DNA of 19,733 nucleotides. Source: Thermoplasmata archaeon (GTDB taxonomy: Archaea > Thermoplasmatota > Thermoplasmata > Lutacidiplasmatales > UBA184). Shown here piece by piece: positions 1 through 5,922 of this stretch; within the stretch, counting starts at the first letter, position 1, and each line of letters begins with the position of its first letter. The DNA lies in NCBI GenBank assembly GCA_030042815.1, contig JASHYY010000132.1, positions 1-19,733 of the forward strand, in the 5' to 3' direction. The notes beneath the pieces were generated by a model, which was not told the DNA's origin, made no database searches, and saw only the letters and a program-made list of their open reading frames with translations. A program made the translations under genes and the position numbers.

Positions 1-146
1 CCGAGCTTGATCGAGATCCCGCGCTTCAGCTCCTCGGAGTGACGGTCGGTCCACTCTCCGGTCAGCGCCTGGGTCAGCGTGGTCTTGCCGTGGTCGACGT
101 GTCCGACCAGGCCGATGTTGACCTCGGGCTGACGGGGGACCTTCAT
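1..146 (-). CDS. eif2g: Translation initiation factor 2 subunit gamma, N-terminal fragment (cut by window edge)
   Basis: aIF2 gamma is the GTP-binding subunit of the archaeal initiation factor that delivers initiator Met-tRNA to the small ribosomal subunit. Only the first 48 codons are present; the gene continues past base 1. The P-loop is visible as GHVDHGKTT at residues 15-23. It is followed by the subunit-typical segment WTDRHSEELKRGISIKLG (residues 32 onward), which separates aIF2 gamma from EF-1 alpha and SelB. Switch I reads RGIS where RGIT is commoner. The start is the ATG at 146-144, which overlaps the S6e stop as ATGA, so translation is probably coupled. Archaea commonly place S6e next to an initiation factor gene. 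Confidence 0.93.
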   Translation of the reverse strand, partial: MKVPRQPEVNIGLVGHVDHGKTTLTQALTGEWTDRHSEELKRGISIKL

Positions 147-520
147 GAGGCGCCGAAGAGCTCCGCGAGCGGCTTCGGGCCCTTTTGCTCGACGACGAGG
201 TTGATCTGTACGGTATCCTCGCTGATCGTGCTCCCGCGGAACGTACGGCGGCGCCGCATCCCCTCCCGCGGCGCGTCGAACCCGAACCCGTCGCCGACGA
301 AGAGCCGCGACTGCCGGGCGCCGGGCACGTCGGGTCGGAGCGCGAACCCGCTCTTGTCGGTCCCGCCGGTGATGCGGAACGTGTAGCCGGAAGCTCCGAT
401 CAGCTCCCCTCCGATCGACTCGCCGATCCGCTTGCCGAGGAACCCGGCGGCCTGCGGGTCCCCGACCGTGCGGGCGAGGGACTTCGCCTGCTCCGAGATC
501 ACGAGCTTGTACTCGACCAT
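143..520 (-). CDS. rps6e: 30S ribosomal protein S6e
   Basis: This is a small-subunit ribosomal protein of archaea and eukaryotes, 125 residues long, the usual archaeal length. Diagnostic stretches are KLVISEQAKS near the N-terminus, GFLGKRIGESIGG, the central FRITGGTDKSGFALRPDVPG, and RRRRTFRGSTISEDTVQINL near the end. The ATG at 520 follows the purine-rich stretch GGAAGGGGAG, which can act as a ribosome binding site. A TATA-like box lies about 40 bases upstream, giving a short leader. The gene overlaps eif2g by 4 bases (ATGA), so the two form an operon. No anomalies are seen. Confidence 0.95.
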   Translation of the reverse strand: MVEYKLVISEQAKSLARTVGDPQAAGFLGKRIGESIGGELIGASGYTFRITGGTDKSGFALRPDVPGARQSRLFVGDGFGFDAPREGMRRRRTFRGSTISEDTVQINLVVEQKGPKPLAELFGAS

Positions 521-554
521 CTCCCCTTCCCGAGGCGGCGGCCGAGGGGTGGGT

Positions 555-565
555 CATTTAAATAG
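555..565 (-). promoter_or_regulatory. TATA-like box of the rps6e-eif2g operon
   Basis: On the minus strand the sequence reads CTATTTAAATG, an AT island in GC-rich surroundings, preceded by an AAAAG purine stretch that could be a TFB recognition element. It sits 35-45 bases before the rps6e ATG. With a start about 26 bases downstream, the leader would be roughly 10-15 bases and would contain GGAAGGGGAG. Confidence 0.65.
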
Positions 566-602
566 CTTTTCCGGCGGGAGGGCGCGCTCACGGCCCCCGG
601 CC

Positions 603-623
603 GCGGACCCGGCGGCGGTCCGC
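603..623. repeat. Short inverted repeat upstream of the A24 peptidase gene
   Basis: The arms GCGGACC (603-609) and GGTCCGC (617-623) are perfectly complementary around a 7-base spacer. They lie between the rps6e promoter and a weak TATA-like CTTAAGA at 631-637. This could be an operator or just a chance hairpin in GC-rich DNA; nothing else supports a role. The rest of 566-677 holds no other feature I can support. Confidence 0.3.
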
Positions 624-677
624 ACGCCTGCTTAAGAGGTCGGCGCTGCGTCGCATCGGTGGCGGGCGGGAGCGGGC

Positions 678-1598
678 GTGGTCGGTCTCGTGGCGGAACT
701 CCAGGACGTGGGGGTCGCCGTGCTGCTCCTCGGATTCGCGTACGCGGCCGCGTCCGACCTGTACGAGCGCGAGGTCACCGACCGTCTCTGGCAGGTCCTC
801 GGAGCGGTCGGCTTCGCGCTCGGCGTACTGGTTGTCGCCCCCGGGGGCGTCCTCCCCGTCGTGCTGTGGGTCCTGGTCGGCGGCCTGACGCTGGAGCACA
901 TGTTCGCGTGGGACGACCGCCTGGGCGAGGGCGTCGCGGCGTATGCCGACCTCTTCGAGGTCGTGGCGTACCTCGCCGTCGTCCTCTTCGTCGCGATCGA
1001 CGCCCTCCGGGTCGGTCTCGGTCCGTCGGGAGTCCCTCTCCCCGTGGTGGCCGTCCTCGCGACCGTCGTGTTCGCCCGCGTGCTGTTCGAGGCCGGAATC
1101 CTCTACGGGGGGGCGGACGCGAAGGCCCTCATGATCGCGGGGCTGCTCGTTCCGCTCTTCCCGTCGCCGGGGCTCGGCCAGCCGGCCGCGCTGGTCCCGG
1201 TGACGGCCGTCCTCCCGTTCTCGGTCGACCTCCTGATGAACGCCGCCCTCTTCTCGCTCGCGATCCCGATCGGGATCGGGGCGAGGAACCTCGCGCGCGG
1301 ACAGCTCCGCTCGATCCGCGGGTTCACGGGGTACACGATCCCGGTCGCGGAGCTGCCGCACCGGTACGTCTGGGTCAAGGATCCGGCGGTCCCTCCGCAG
1401 AGGGAGCCGGAGGAGCCGGCCGAGACCTCTTCGGAGGACCGGGAGCGGCGGGCCGTGCTCGCGCGCGACCTCGAGGCGCAGGGCGTGCAGCAGGTCTGGG
1501 TGACCCCGCAGGTCCCGTTCCTCGTGCTGATGGCCGCCGGAGCGCTCGCCGCGGTCCTCGCGGGGAACCTCGTGGTCGACCTGATCGCGCTCCTTTGA
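678..1598 (+). CDS. Archaeal A24-family aspartic signal peptidase (preflagellin/prepilin peptidase type)
   Basis: This integral membrane protein probably cleaves class III signal peptides of archaellins or type IV pilins at the cytoplasmic face. The two catalytic aspartates are recognisable: D27 in AASDLYEREV after the first membrane segment, and D147 in YGGADAKAL, the GxGD-like motif with Ala in the third place as in FlaK-type enzymes. Hydrophobic segments occupy about 12-26, 40-72, 95-110, 120-137, 150-162, 172-200 and 279-304. A charged soluble region (about 205-278) precedes the last one and is longer than in minimal FlaK/PibD. The GTG start lacks a strong TATA box; CTTAAGA at 631-637 is a candidate. 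No pilin or archaellin gene is adjacent, so the substrate is unknown. Confidence 0.82.
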   Translation: MVGLVAELQDVGVAVLLLGFAYAAASDLYEREVTDRLWQVLGAVGFALGVLVVAPGGVLPVVLWVLVGGLTLEHMFAWDDRLGEGVAAYADLFEVVAYLAVVLFVAIDALRVGLGPSGVPLPVVAVLATVVFARVLFEAGILYGGADAKALMIAGLLVPLFPSPGLGQPAALVPVTAVLPFSVDLLMNAALFSLAIPIGIGARNLARGQLRSIRGFTGYTIPVAELPHRYVWVKDPAVPPQREPEEPAETSSEDRERRAVLARDLEAQGVQQVWVTPQVPFLVLMAAGALAAVLAGNLVVDLIALL

Positions 1599-1604
1599 CC
1601 TCGG

Positions 1605-1625
1605 GCGGAGAAAGCTTTTCTCCGC
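1605..1625. promoter_or_regulatory. 9-bp perfect stem-loop between the A24 peptidase and mutase genes; overlaps a TATA-like stretch
   Basis: The arms GCGGAGAAA (1605-1613) and TTTCTCCGC (1617-1625) are exactly complementary around a GCT loop. The repeat starts seven bases after the peptidase stop and ends 20 bases before the mutase ATG. Its AT-rich centre AAAGCTTTT lies about 30 bases before that ATG, where a TATA box is expected. It may be a 3'-end hairpin of the upstream transcript, an operator over the mutase promoter, or both. Confidence 0.5.
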
Positions 1626-1645
1626 GCCGCTCGTCGGAGGAGTCG

Positions 1646-2071
1646 ATGGCCTCGACGAGCCGCAGCCCGCGTCGCCATCCGATCCGGGTGCTCATCGCGA
1701 AGCCCGGCCTGGACGGGCACGACCGGGGTGCCAAGGTCGTTGCCCGCGCCCTGCGAGACGCCGGCATGGAGGTCATCTACGCCGGTCTCCGCCAGACCCC
1801 GGAGGAGATCGTCCGCGCCGCGCTGGAGGAGGACGTCGACCTGATCGGACTTTCCATCCTCTCGGGGGCGCACATGACCCTCTTTCCGAAGGTGCTGGCC
1901 CTCCTCAAGAAGAACCGGGCCGGGAACGTCCCGGTCTTCGCGGGGGGGATCATCCCCGACGAGGACGCGCGCCGCCTGCGCCGGGCCGGGATCCGCGCGA
2001 TCTTCGGCCCCGGCGCCTCGCTCGAAGAGATCGTCACGACGGCCCAGAAGCTCGCTCGGGCCCATTCATGA
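1646..2071 (+). CDS. Methylmalonyl-CoA mutase, small cobalamin-binding subunit
   Basis: This subunit carries the adenosylcobalamin-binding domain of a split methylmalonyl-CoA mutase, which interconverts methylmalonyl-CoA and succinyl-CoA. The protein has 141 residues, typical for the separate B12 subunit. The signature DxHxxG is D23-G-H25-D-R-G28 in AKPGLDGHDRGAKVVARAL, with H25 as the expected lower axial cobalt ligand. Further Rossmann-like motifs are IGLSILSGAH (67-76) and VFAGGIIP (97-104). I chose the ATG at 1646 because the conserved domain begins about 12 residues later; the open frame extends far upstream but would run through the peptidase gene. It overlaps meaB by ATGA. The catalytic large subunit is not in this window. 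Confidence 0.92.
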   Translation: MASTSRSPRRHPIRVLIAKPGLDGHDRGAKVVARALRDAGMEVIYAGLRQTPEEIVRAALEEDVDLIGLSILSGAHMTLFPKVLALLKKNRAGNVPVFAGGIIPDEDARRLRRAGIRAIFGPGASLEEIVTTAQKLARAHS

Positions 2072-3033
2072 AGGGCTCGGGGAAGCTGCCGCCCGCCGCC
2101 CGGGCGGTCGTCGAGGGAGACCGGCGCGCCCTCGCGCGGGCGATCTCGGCGGTCGAGAACGGGGACCCGTCGGCCGACGCCATCCTCAGCGCGATCTACC
2201 CCCGGACCCGAAGCATCCCCGTCGTCGGGTTCACCGGTCCCCTCGGGGTCGGGAAGTCGAGCCTGATCAACGCCCTCGTCAGCCTCTTGCGCGCGCGCGG
2301 GCGGACGGTCGCCGTGATCGCGGTCGACCCGTCGAGCCCGTTCTCCGGGGGCTCGGTCCTCGGGGACCGGATCCGCTTCGAGGGGCGGGCCGACGACGAC
2401 GGGGTCTTCTTCCGTTCGATGGCGAGCCGCGGCGCCGCCGGCGGCGTGGCGGCCGCCACGCTCGAGGCGAGCCGGCTCCTCGATGCCGCGGGATTCGACC
2501 TCGTCCTGGTCGAGACCGTGGGGAGCGGCCAGGTCGACGTCGCGATCCGCGAGATCGCGAGCACGAGCGTGGTCGTGCTCGTCCCCCATCTGGGCGACGA
2601 GGTCCAGACGCTGAAGGCCGGCCTGTTCGAGATCGCCGACGTCTTCTGCGTCAACAAATCCGACCTTCCGGGCGCCGACCTCGCGAAGCGGGACCTCGCG
2701 GAGTTCGTCGCGCTCGGCTCGACCGAGGGGCGCTGGTCGCCCCCGATCGTGGGGACCTCGACGCTCGAGACGAAAGGGGTCGACGAGCTCTGGACCGCCG
2801 TCGAGGCCCACGAGAGCTACCTCGACGCCTCCGGCGAGCGCCGGGCCGGGGAACGCCGTCGCCTGGCGAGCGAGATCGTCGGCCTCGTGCGCGACCGCGT
2901 CGGCCAGGAGCTCACCGCCCGCCTCGAGGGGGACCCGTCGCTGCGGGGGCTCCTCGACCGGGTGGTGGCCCGCTCGCTCGACCCGCGGGCCGCCGCCGAC
3001 CGGCTCCGACCGAGCGCCCGTCCGAGCCGGTGA
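2068..3033 (+). CDS. meaB: MeaB/ArgK-type G3E GTPase, methylmalonyl-CoA mutase chaperone
   Basis: MeaB-type GTPases gate cobalamin loading and protect or reactivate methylmalonyl-CoA mutase. The protein has 321 residues, in the family range. Walker A is GPLGVGKSS (57-65), with L where P is usual. Family blocks follow: VIAVDPSSPFSGGSVLGDRIR (84-103), VFFRSMASRG (113-122), VETVGSGQVDV (148-158) and LVPHLGDEVQTLKAG (171-185). The guanine-specificity motif is NKSD at 196-199. The ATG overlaps the stop of the mutase B12 subunit (ATGA), which strongly supports this partner. Older annotations call the family LAO/AO transport ATPase (ArgK), which is misleading here. Confidence 0.93.
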   Translation: MKGSGKLPPAARAVVEGDRRALARAISAVENGDPSADAILSAIYPRTRSIPVVGFTGPLGVGKSSLINALVSLLRARGRTVAVIAVDPSSPFSGGSVLGDRIRFEGRADDDGVFFRSMASRGAAGGVAAATLEASRLLDAAGFDLVLVETVGSGQVDVAIREIASTSVVVLVPHLGDEVQTLKAGLFEIADVFCVNKSDLPGADLAKRDLAEFVALGSTEGRWSPPIVGTSTLETKGVDELWTAVEAHESYLDASGERRAGERRRLASEIVGLVRDRVGQELTARLEGDPSLRGLLDRVVARSLDPRAAADRLRPSARPSR

Positions 3034-3039
3034 CGGGGC

Positions 3040-3615
3040 ATGGTCGCCCCGACGCTCTGGGTCGCCGTCGGCCTCCTCGTCTTCGGGGTCGCGATGGCGT
3101 ACTTCGTCTTCGCGACCTTCCTCTTCGGCGCCGGCTACCAGCCGACCCCCCGCCGCTCGGCGGAACGGATGCTCCGCTACGCGGAGGTCGGGCCGCACGA
3201 CACGGTCTACGACCTCGGGGCCGGCACGGGAGCGATCGTCTTCCGGGCGGCTCGCACCTATCGGGCGAGGGTGGTCGGAGTCGAGGTGGAGCCGATCCGT
3301 GTCCTCGTCCTGCGGCTGCGCCGCCGCCTCGGCCCGTTCGGGGACCGGGTGACGATCCGATGGGGCAATCTCTTTCGGCTCGATTTCCGGCCGGCGACGG
3401 TCGTGACGGCCTTCCTCTGGCCGGGGGCGATGGCCCGGCTGCGTCCGAAGTTCGAGGCGGAGCTCCCCGACGGAGCTCGCGTCGTGAGCCACTGCCACCG
3501 CGTCCCGGGTTGGACGGCGGCGGAATACGACCCCGAGACCGACGTCTACCTCTACCGCTGGCCGTCCGCGCGGAACCCCCCCGCGGAGAGCGGGGCCGTT
3601 ACGGGTGGTACTTGA
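3040..3615 (+). CDS. Membrane-anchored class I SAM methyltransferase resembling FAM173/ATPSCKMT lysine methyltransferases
   Basis: This 191-residue protein has one N-terminal membrane segment (about 5-30) followed by a class I methyltransferase fold. SAM motif I is VYDLGAGTGAIVFRAA (56-71), with the acidic strand-2 end GVEVEP (80-85). The segment after the membrane anchor, QPTPRRSAERMLRYAEV, and the late strands NLFRLDF, LRPKFEAEL and RVVSHCHRVPGW resemble the FAM173 family, whose eukaryotic members trimethylate lysine on mitochondrial membrane proteins such as ATP synthase subunit c. The gene begins 6 bases after the meaB stop, so it is probably co-transcribed with the mutase genes. Its last 17 bases overlap a small gene on the other strand. 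The substrate here is unknown. Confidence 0.75.
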   Translation: MVAPTLWVAVGLLVFGVAMAYFVFATFLFGAGYQPTPRRSAERMLRYAEVGPHDTVYDLGAGTGAIVFRAARTYRARVVGVEVEPIRVLVLRLRRRLGPFGDRVTIRWGNLFRLDFRPATVVTAFLWPGAMARLRPKFEAELPDGARVVSHCHRVPGWTAAEYDPETDVYLYRWPSARNPPAESGAVTGGT

Positions 3616-3727
3616 ACCAGAACGCGGCCATCACGACGAAGATCGCCAGGATCGCGAGCCCCGCCGAGATCCATCCCACGTAGTCGGTCCGTGCGGCCTC
3701 GGGGAGGGGGGCGCTCGCGTCGGCCAC
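3599..3727 (-). CDS. Small single-span membrane protein, unknown function (42 aa)
   Basis: I do not recognise this protein. It has a polar, Ala/Pro-rich N-terminus with acidic residues, then one hydrophobic segment (GWISAGLAILAIFVVMAAFW, about residues 18-37), and ends FKYHP. By the positive-inside rule the C-terminus would be cytoplasmic. I chose the GTG at 3727 because a CACATAAA box lies 24-31 bases upstream, which would give a leaderless transcript; a GTG five codons earlier is possible. Almost every codon ends in G or C, as in neighbouring genes. It overlaps the methyltransferase 3' end by 17 bases and follows another tiny membrane protein on the same strand. Confidence 0.6.
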   Translation of the reverse strand: MADASAPLPEAARTDYVGWISAGLAILAIFVVMAAFWFKYHP

Positions 3728-3750
3728 GGGCCGGCCGAGCACGTTCCCGG

Positions 3751-3758
3751 TTTATGTG
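3751..3758 (-). promoter_or_regulatory. TATA-like box for the 42-aa membrane protein
   Basis: The minus strand reads CACATAAA, one of the few AT-rich patches in this region, centred about 27 bases before the GTG at 3727. This spacing matches the leaderless arrangement seen at several other genes in the window. Confidence 0.5.
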
Positions 3759-3782
3759 GGTTCGATACGGACTCCGGTCCGC

Positions 3783-3914
3783 TTACGGGATGGGCCCGCC
3801 GATCACCCCGGTGATTCCGAGGTAGGCGACCAGGACCCCGACGACGATCGCGACGACGAAGACCCCGATCAAGAACGGGAGTGGGACGCGGGTGTCCGGC
3901 GGCGACGCCTGCAT
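3783..3914 (-). CDS. Small single-span membrane protein, unknown function (43 aa)
   Basis: I do not recognise this protein. It starts MQASPPDTRVPLP and then forms one continuous hydrophobic segment (FLIGVFVVAIVVGVLVAYLG, about 14-33), ending ITGVIGGPIP. It has a single Arg and no Lys, so topology is uncertain. The ATG at 3914 has a TATA-like TACTTGAAG about 27 bases upstream, consistent with leaderless translation. Codons are almost all G/C-ending. It lies 60 bases after the FKBP gene and 55 bases before the 42-aa gene, all on the minus strand. The pair could be small subunits of a larger membrane complex, but nothing in the window identifies it. Confidence 0.6.
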   Translation of the reverse strand: MQASPPDTRVPLPFLIGVFVVAIVVGVLVAYLGITGVIGGPIP

Positions 3915-3936
3915 GGCGGCGGGACGCGCGCCGCCC

Positions 3937-3946
3937 TTCAAGTACC
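3937..3946 (-). promoter_or_regulatory. TATA-like element for the 43-aa membrane protein
   Basis: The minus strand reads GTACTTGAAG, centred about 27 bases before the ATG at 3914. It is weaker than other boxes in the window. It supports independent transcription of the small gene but does not exclude read-through from the FKBP gene. Confidence 0.35.
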
Positions 3947-3974
3947 CGTCGTTCGTGTCGGGGCCCGACCCGGC

Positions 3975-4871
3975 CTACGCTTCCTTCGGTTCGGCGGGCG
4001 GTGCCTTCGCTGCCTTCGCGGTCGTCTTCCCCGCGGGGCGAGGGGATTCGGACTTGGTCCCGGATTCGGACGCGGGGGCGGCCGGCGTTTCCTCGGAGGC
4101 GGCGGATTTGGTCTTCTCGGCGTCCGCCTTCTTCTCCGGGGTCGGGGTGACGTACTCCTCGACGATCCGGATCGTGTGCGGGTGGAGCTGCGTGCGAAGG
4201 CGGTCGACCACGCGGGGCTTCGCCGCCATCCACGAGATGTCGAACTTCGACCGCTCGGGCAGCTTGAGCGTGATCGTCTTCTCATGGTGCTCGACGCCGA
4301 ACTCCTTCGAGCGACCGTACTGGAGCTCGACGATCGCGCGCACCTGGTCGGCCGGCGATTCCACGCGCTCGACGACCTTGAACTTACCCCGGACCTTGCG
4401 GCCGGCGAACGGCGGGTTGAAATCGACCCGGACCCGGGCCGCCGTCAGGGAGACGACGCGTCCGCGCCGTCCTTCGATGGTGAGCATCGTGCCGATGTCG
4501 AGGTGCGCGTCCTCCCGTCGCATCTCGGGGAGGCGCTCGACCTCATGCATCGAGAACAGCTCGATGAGGTTCGGGTCCCGCTCGCCGAACGCCTCGGCGG
4601 GCGTGAACTCCCGCTCGACCTCCTCGCCGACCCGGAGGCCCACGAGCGCGTTCTCGATCCCGGTGGGGAAACGTTCGCCGCCGATCTGGTGCGGCCGAGG
4701 GCCCCAGGTGAACCCTTCCGGCGTCGGGATCTTCTGTTGCTGCGCCACCTCCTCGCGGGTGGTGTCGAGTAGCTCGGTCTTTCCGCCGGATTCGGCCCAG
4801 AGGTCGTACTCGATCCGGACGAGGTCCCCGGCCTTCGTGACGTCGGGGGCCGAAGCGGAGTCGGACGGCAT
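3975..4871 (-). CDS. Long archaeal FKBP-type peptidyl-prolyl cis-trans isomerase with low-complexity C-terminal tail
   Basis: This 298-residue protein accelerates proline isomerisation and likely acts as a folding chaperone in the cytoplasm; no signal peptide is seen. The FKBP core begins GDLVRIEYDLWAESGG (15-30) and LLDTTREEVAQQ, with the archaeal SlyD/FKBP26-like motifs ERFPTGIENALVGLRVGEE (66-84) and FTPAEAFGERDP (89-100). An inserted flap-type domain follows, then the FNPPFAGRKVRGKFKVV strand (151-167). A second C-terminal domain covers about 175-240. The final 58 residues are Ala/Pro/Lys/Glu-rich and probably disordered. The ATG at 4871 has a TATA-like box 27 bases upstream, so the mRNA is probably leaderless. 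Confidence 0.88.
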   Translation of the reverse strand: MPSDSASAPDVTKAGDLVRIEYDLWAESGGKTELLDTTREEVAQQQKIPTPEGFTWGPRPHQIGGERFPTGIENALVGLRVGEEVEREFTPAEAFGERDPNLIELFSMHEVERLPEMRREDAHLDIGTMLTIEGRRGRVVSLTAARVRVDFNPPFAGRKVRGKFKVVERVESPADQVRAIVELQYGRSKEFGVEHHEKTITLKLPERSKFDISWMAAKPRVVDRLRTQLHPHTIRIVEEYVTPTPEKKADAEKTKSAASEETPAAPASESGTKSESPRPAGKTTAKAAKAPPAEPKEA

Positions 4872-4892
4872 GGCCCCGCCGAATCGGGGGGT

Positions 4893-4905
4893 AGGATAAG
4901 GTTTT
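4893..4905 (-). promoter_or_regulatory. TATA-like box of the FKBP gene
   Basis: The minus strand reads AAAACCTTATCCT, centred about 27 bases before the FKBP ATG at 4871. Transcription would begin at or next to the start codon. Confidence 0.6.
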
Positions 4906-4925
4906 CTCGAGGGGGAAGCGCGCGG

Positions 4926-4957
4926 CCCCCGCCTCTCGGAAAACCCGGGGGCGGGGG
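4926..4957 (-). terminator. GC-rich stem-loop downstream of the GT2 glycosyltransferase gene
   Basis: The arms CCCCCGCC (4926-4933) and GGCGGGGG (4950-4957) pair perfectly over 8 bases, extendable by G-U pairs, around a loop that carries TTTT on the minus strand. It begins 21 bases after the glycosyltransferase stop and precedes the FKBP promoter. A role in 3'-end formation or RNA stability is plausible, but no T-rich tail follows. Confidence 0.4.
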
Positions 4958-4977
4958 TGGCCCCGCCGCTGCGCCCC

Positions 4978-5832
4978 TCACCGGGCCGTCGGACCGGCGG
5001 GGGTGGCCTCGGACGGAGGGCGGCGTTCGAGTCGACGCCAGCGGACCGACGCCTGGACGAGCGCGAACGGTTTCATCGTCGCCTCGACGTACGCGAGCGG
5101 ATGCCGCACCCGGGTCCGTCGCTCCGCGAGCCGCCCGCGGAGCGCGTCGTTCTTCAGGAGCGACATCGCCATCGCGACCAGGTACCGGTAGCGCTTGCGC
5201 GCCCAGCGAACGTAGCTGGTCTCCGCGGTCTTGTCGTGGTAGACCCACGCCTCCGGGACGTAGAGCCCCCGGAGCCCCGCGTTCAGGGCCCGCGTCTCGA
5301 GGTCGTGGTCCTCGGCGAACGGGATCCGAGGGTCGAATCCGAGCCGCCGCAGGTCCGGGGTCCGCCACGCCGAGTTCTGAAGCGGCAGGTACGCCGGGCT
5401 CGTCGGGACGAGCCCCTCGTAGATCGAGGCTTCCAGCAGGGCATAGTACCGCTCGATCGGGTGCGTGGGGACCCGGAGGGGCCGGGTCGGGCCCCCGCTG
5501 AAACTCGCCGCGCCGGCTTCGATCGGACCGACGAGCCGGTCGAGCCACTCGGGCGGGGCGACCTCGTCCGAATCGAGGAACGCGGTCACGTCGGTCGAGA
5601 GCCGGTCGAGGGCCGCGGCCCGAGCCGCGACCACCCCACCGGCGAATCGCACGGTGCGGACAACCAGGGAGGGGGCCGCGGCGATGGCGCTCGCGACCAG
5701 TGCTTCGGAGGTGGCGGGGTCGGCGACGATGAGCACGAGGTCCGGCCGGCGGACCTGCTGCTCGAGCGACGCGATCGCCGCGGGAAGCCGCGGGTCGTTC
5801 CCGACCGCGACCTCGACGCCCACGGTCGTCAT
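4978..5832 (-). CDS. Family 2 (GT-A fold) glycosyltransferase
   Basis: This enzyme probably transfers a sugar from an activated nucleotide donor to a surface glycan or glycolipid. The 284-residue protein opens with the GT2 pattern VEVAVGNDPRLPAAIASLEQQ. It carries the metal-binding DxD as D87-S-D89 in VTAFLDSDEVAPPEW and an acidic catalytic region PFAEDHDLETRAL (171-183). No membrane segments are evident. I prefer the ATG at 5832 because GGGAGG lies just upstream and the fold starts immediately; an in-frame start at 5883 would add 17 residues of proline/arginine-rich sequence. It is divergent from a GT4 glycosyltransferase, which suggests a shared glycan pathway. The acceptor is unknown. Confidence 0.85.
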   Translation of the reverse strand: MTTVGVEVAVGNDPRLPAAIASLEQQVRRPDLVLIVADPATSEALVASAIAAAPSLVVRTVRFAGGVVAARAAALDRLSTDVTAFLDSDEVAPPEWLDRLVGPIEAGAASFSGGPTRPLRVPTHPIERYYALLEASIYEGLVPTSPAYLPLQNSAWRTPDLRRLGFDPRIPFAEDHDLETRALNAGLRGLYVPEAWVYHDKTAETSYVRWARKRYRYLVAMAMSLLKNDALRGRLAERRTRVRHPLAYVEATMKPFALVQASVRWRRLERRPPSEATPAGPTAR

Positions 5833-5891
5833 CCGTCCTCCCGACGGCGGCCGGGCCCTCCCGACCGGCGTCTCGGTCCCCAACGCGCCAA

Positions 5892-5900
5892 GGCCTTAAT
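5892..5900. promoter_or_regulatory. TATA-like box between divergent glycosyltransferase genes
   Basis: GGCCTTAAT is centred 26 bases before the GTG start of the plus-strand GT4 gene, fitting a leaderless transcript. Read on the minus strand (ATTAAGG) it could also serve the GT2 gene, giving a leader of about 40 bases that includes the GGGAGG motif. It is the only AT-rich patch between the two genes. Confidence 0.5.
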
Positions 5901-5922
5901 CCCTGAGGCCGCTCCGCCGTCC

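Noticed and set aside
1..146. EF-1 alpha or another translational GTPase instead of aIF2 gamma
   Set aside because: GHVDHGKTT alone is shared by the superfamily, but WTDRHSEELKRGISIKLG is specific to aIF2 gamma, and S6e linkage fits.
659..1645. An N-terminal extension of the mutase B12 subunit reaching back to 659
   Set aside because: The sequence before 1646 is Arg/Gly-rich shadow of the A24 peptidase gene, and the conserved domain begins only after the ATG at 1646.
1777..3498. 573-codon open frame opposite the mutase, MeaB and methyltransferase genes
   Set aside because: It has an Arg/Asp/Glu/Gly/Pro composition without fold-like patterns and is antisense to three genes with clear motifs.
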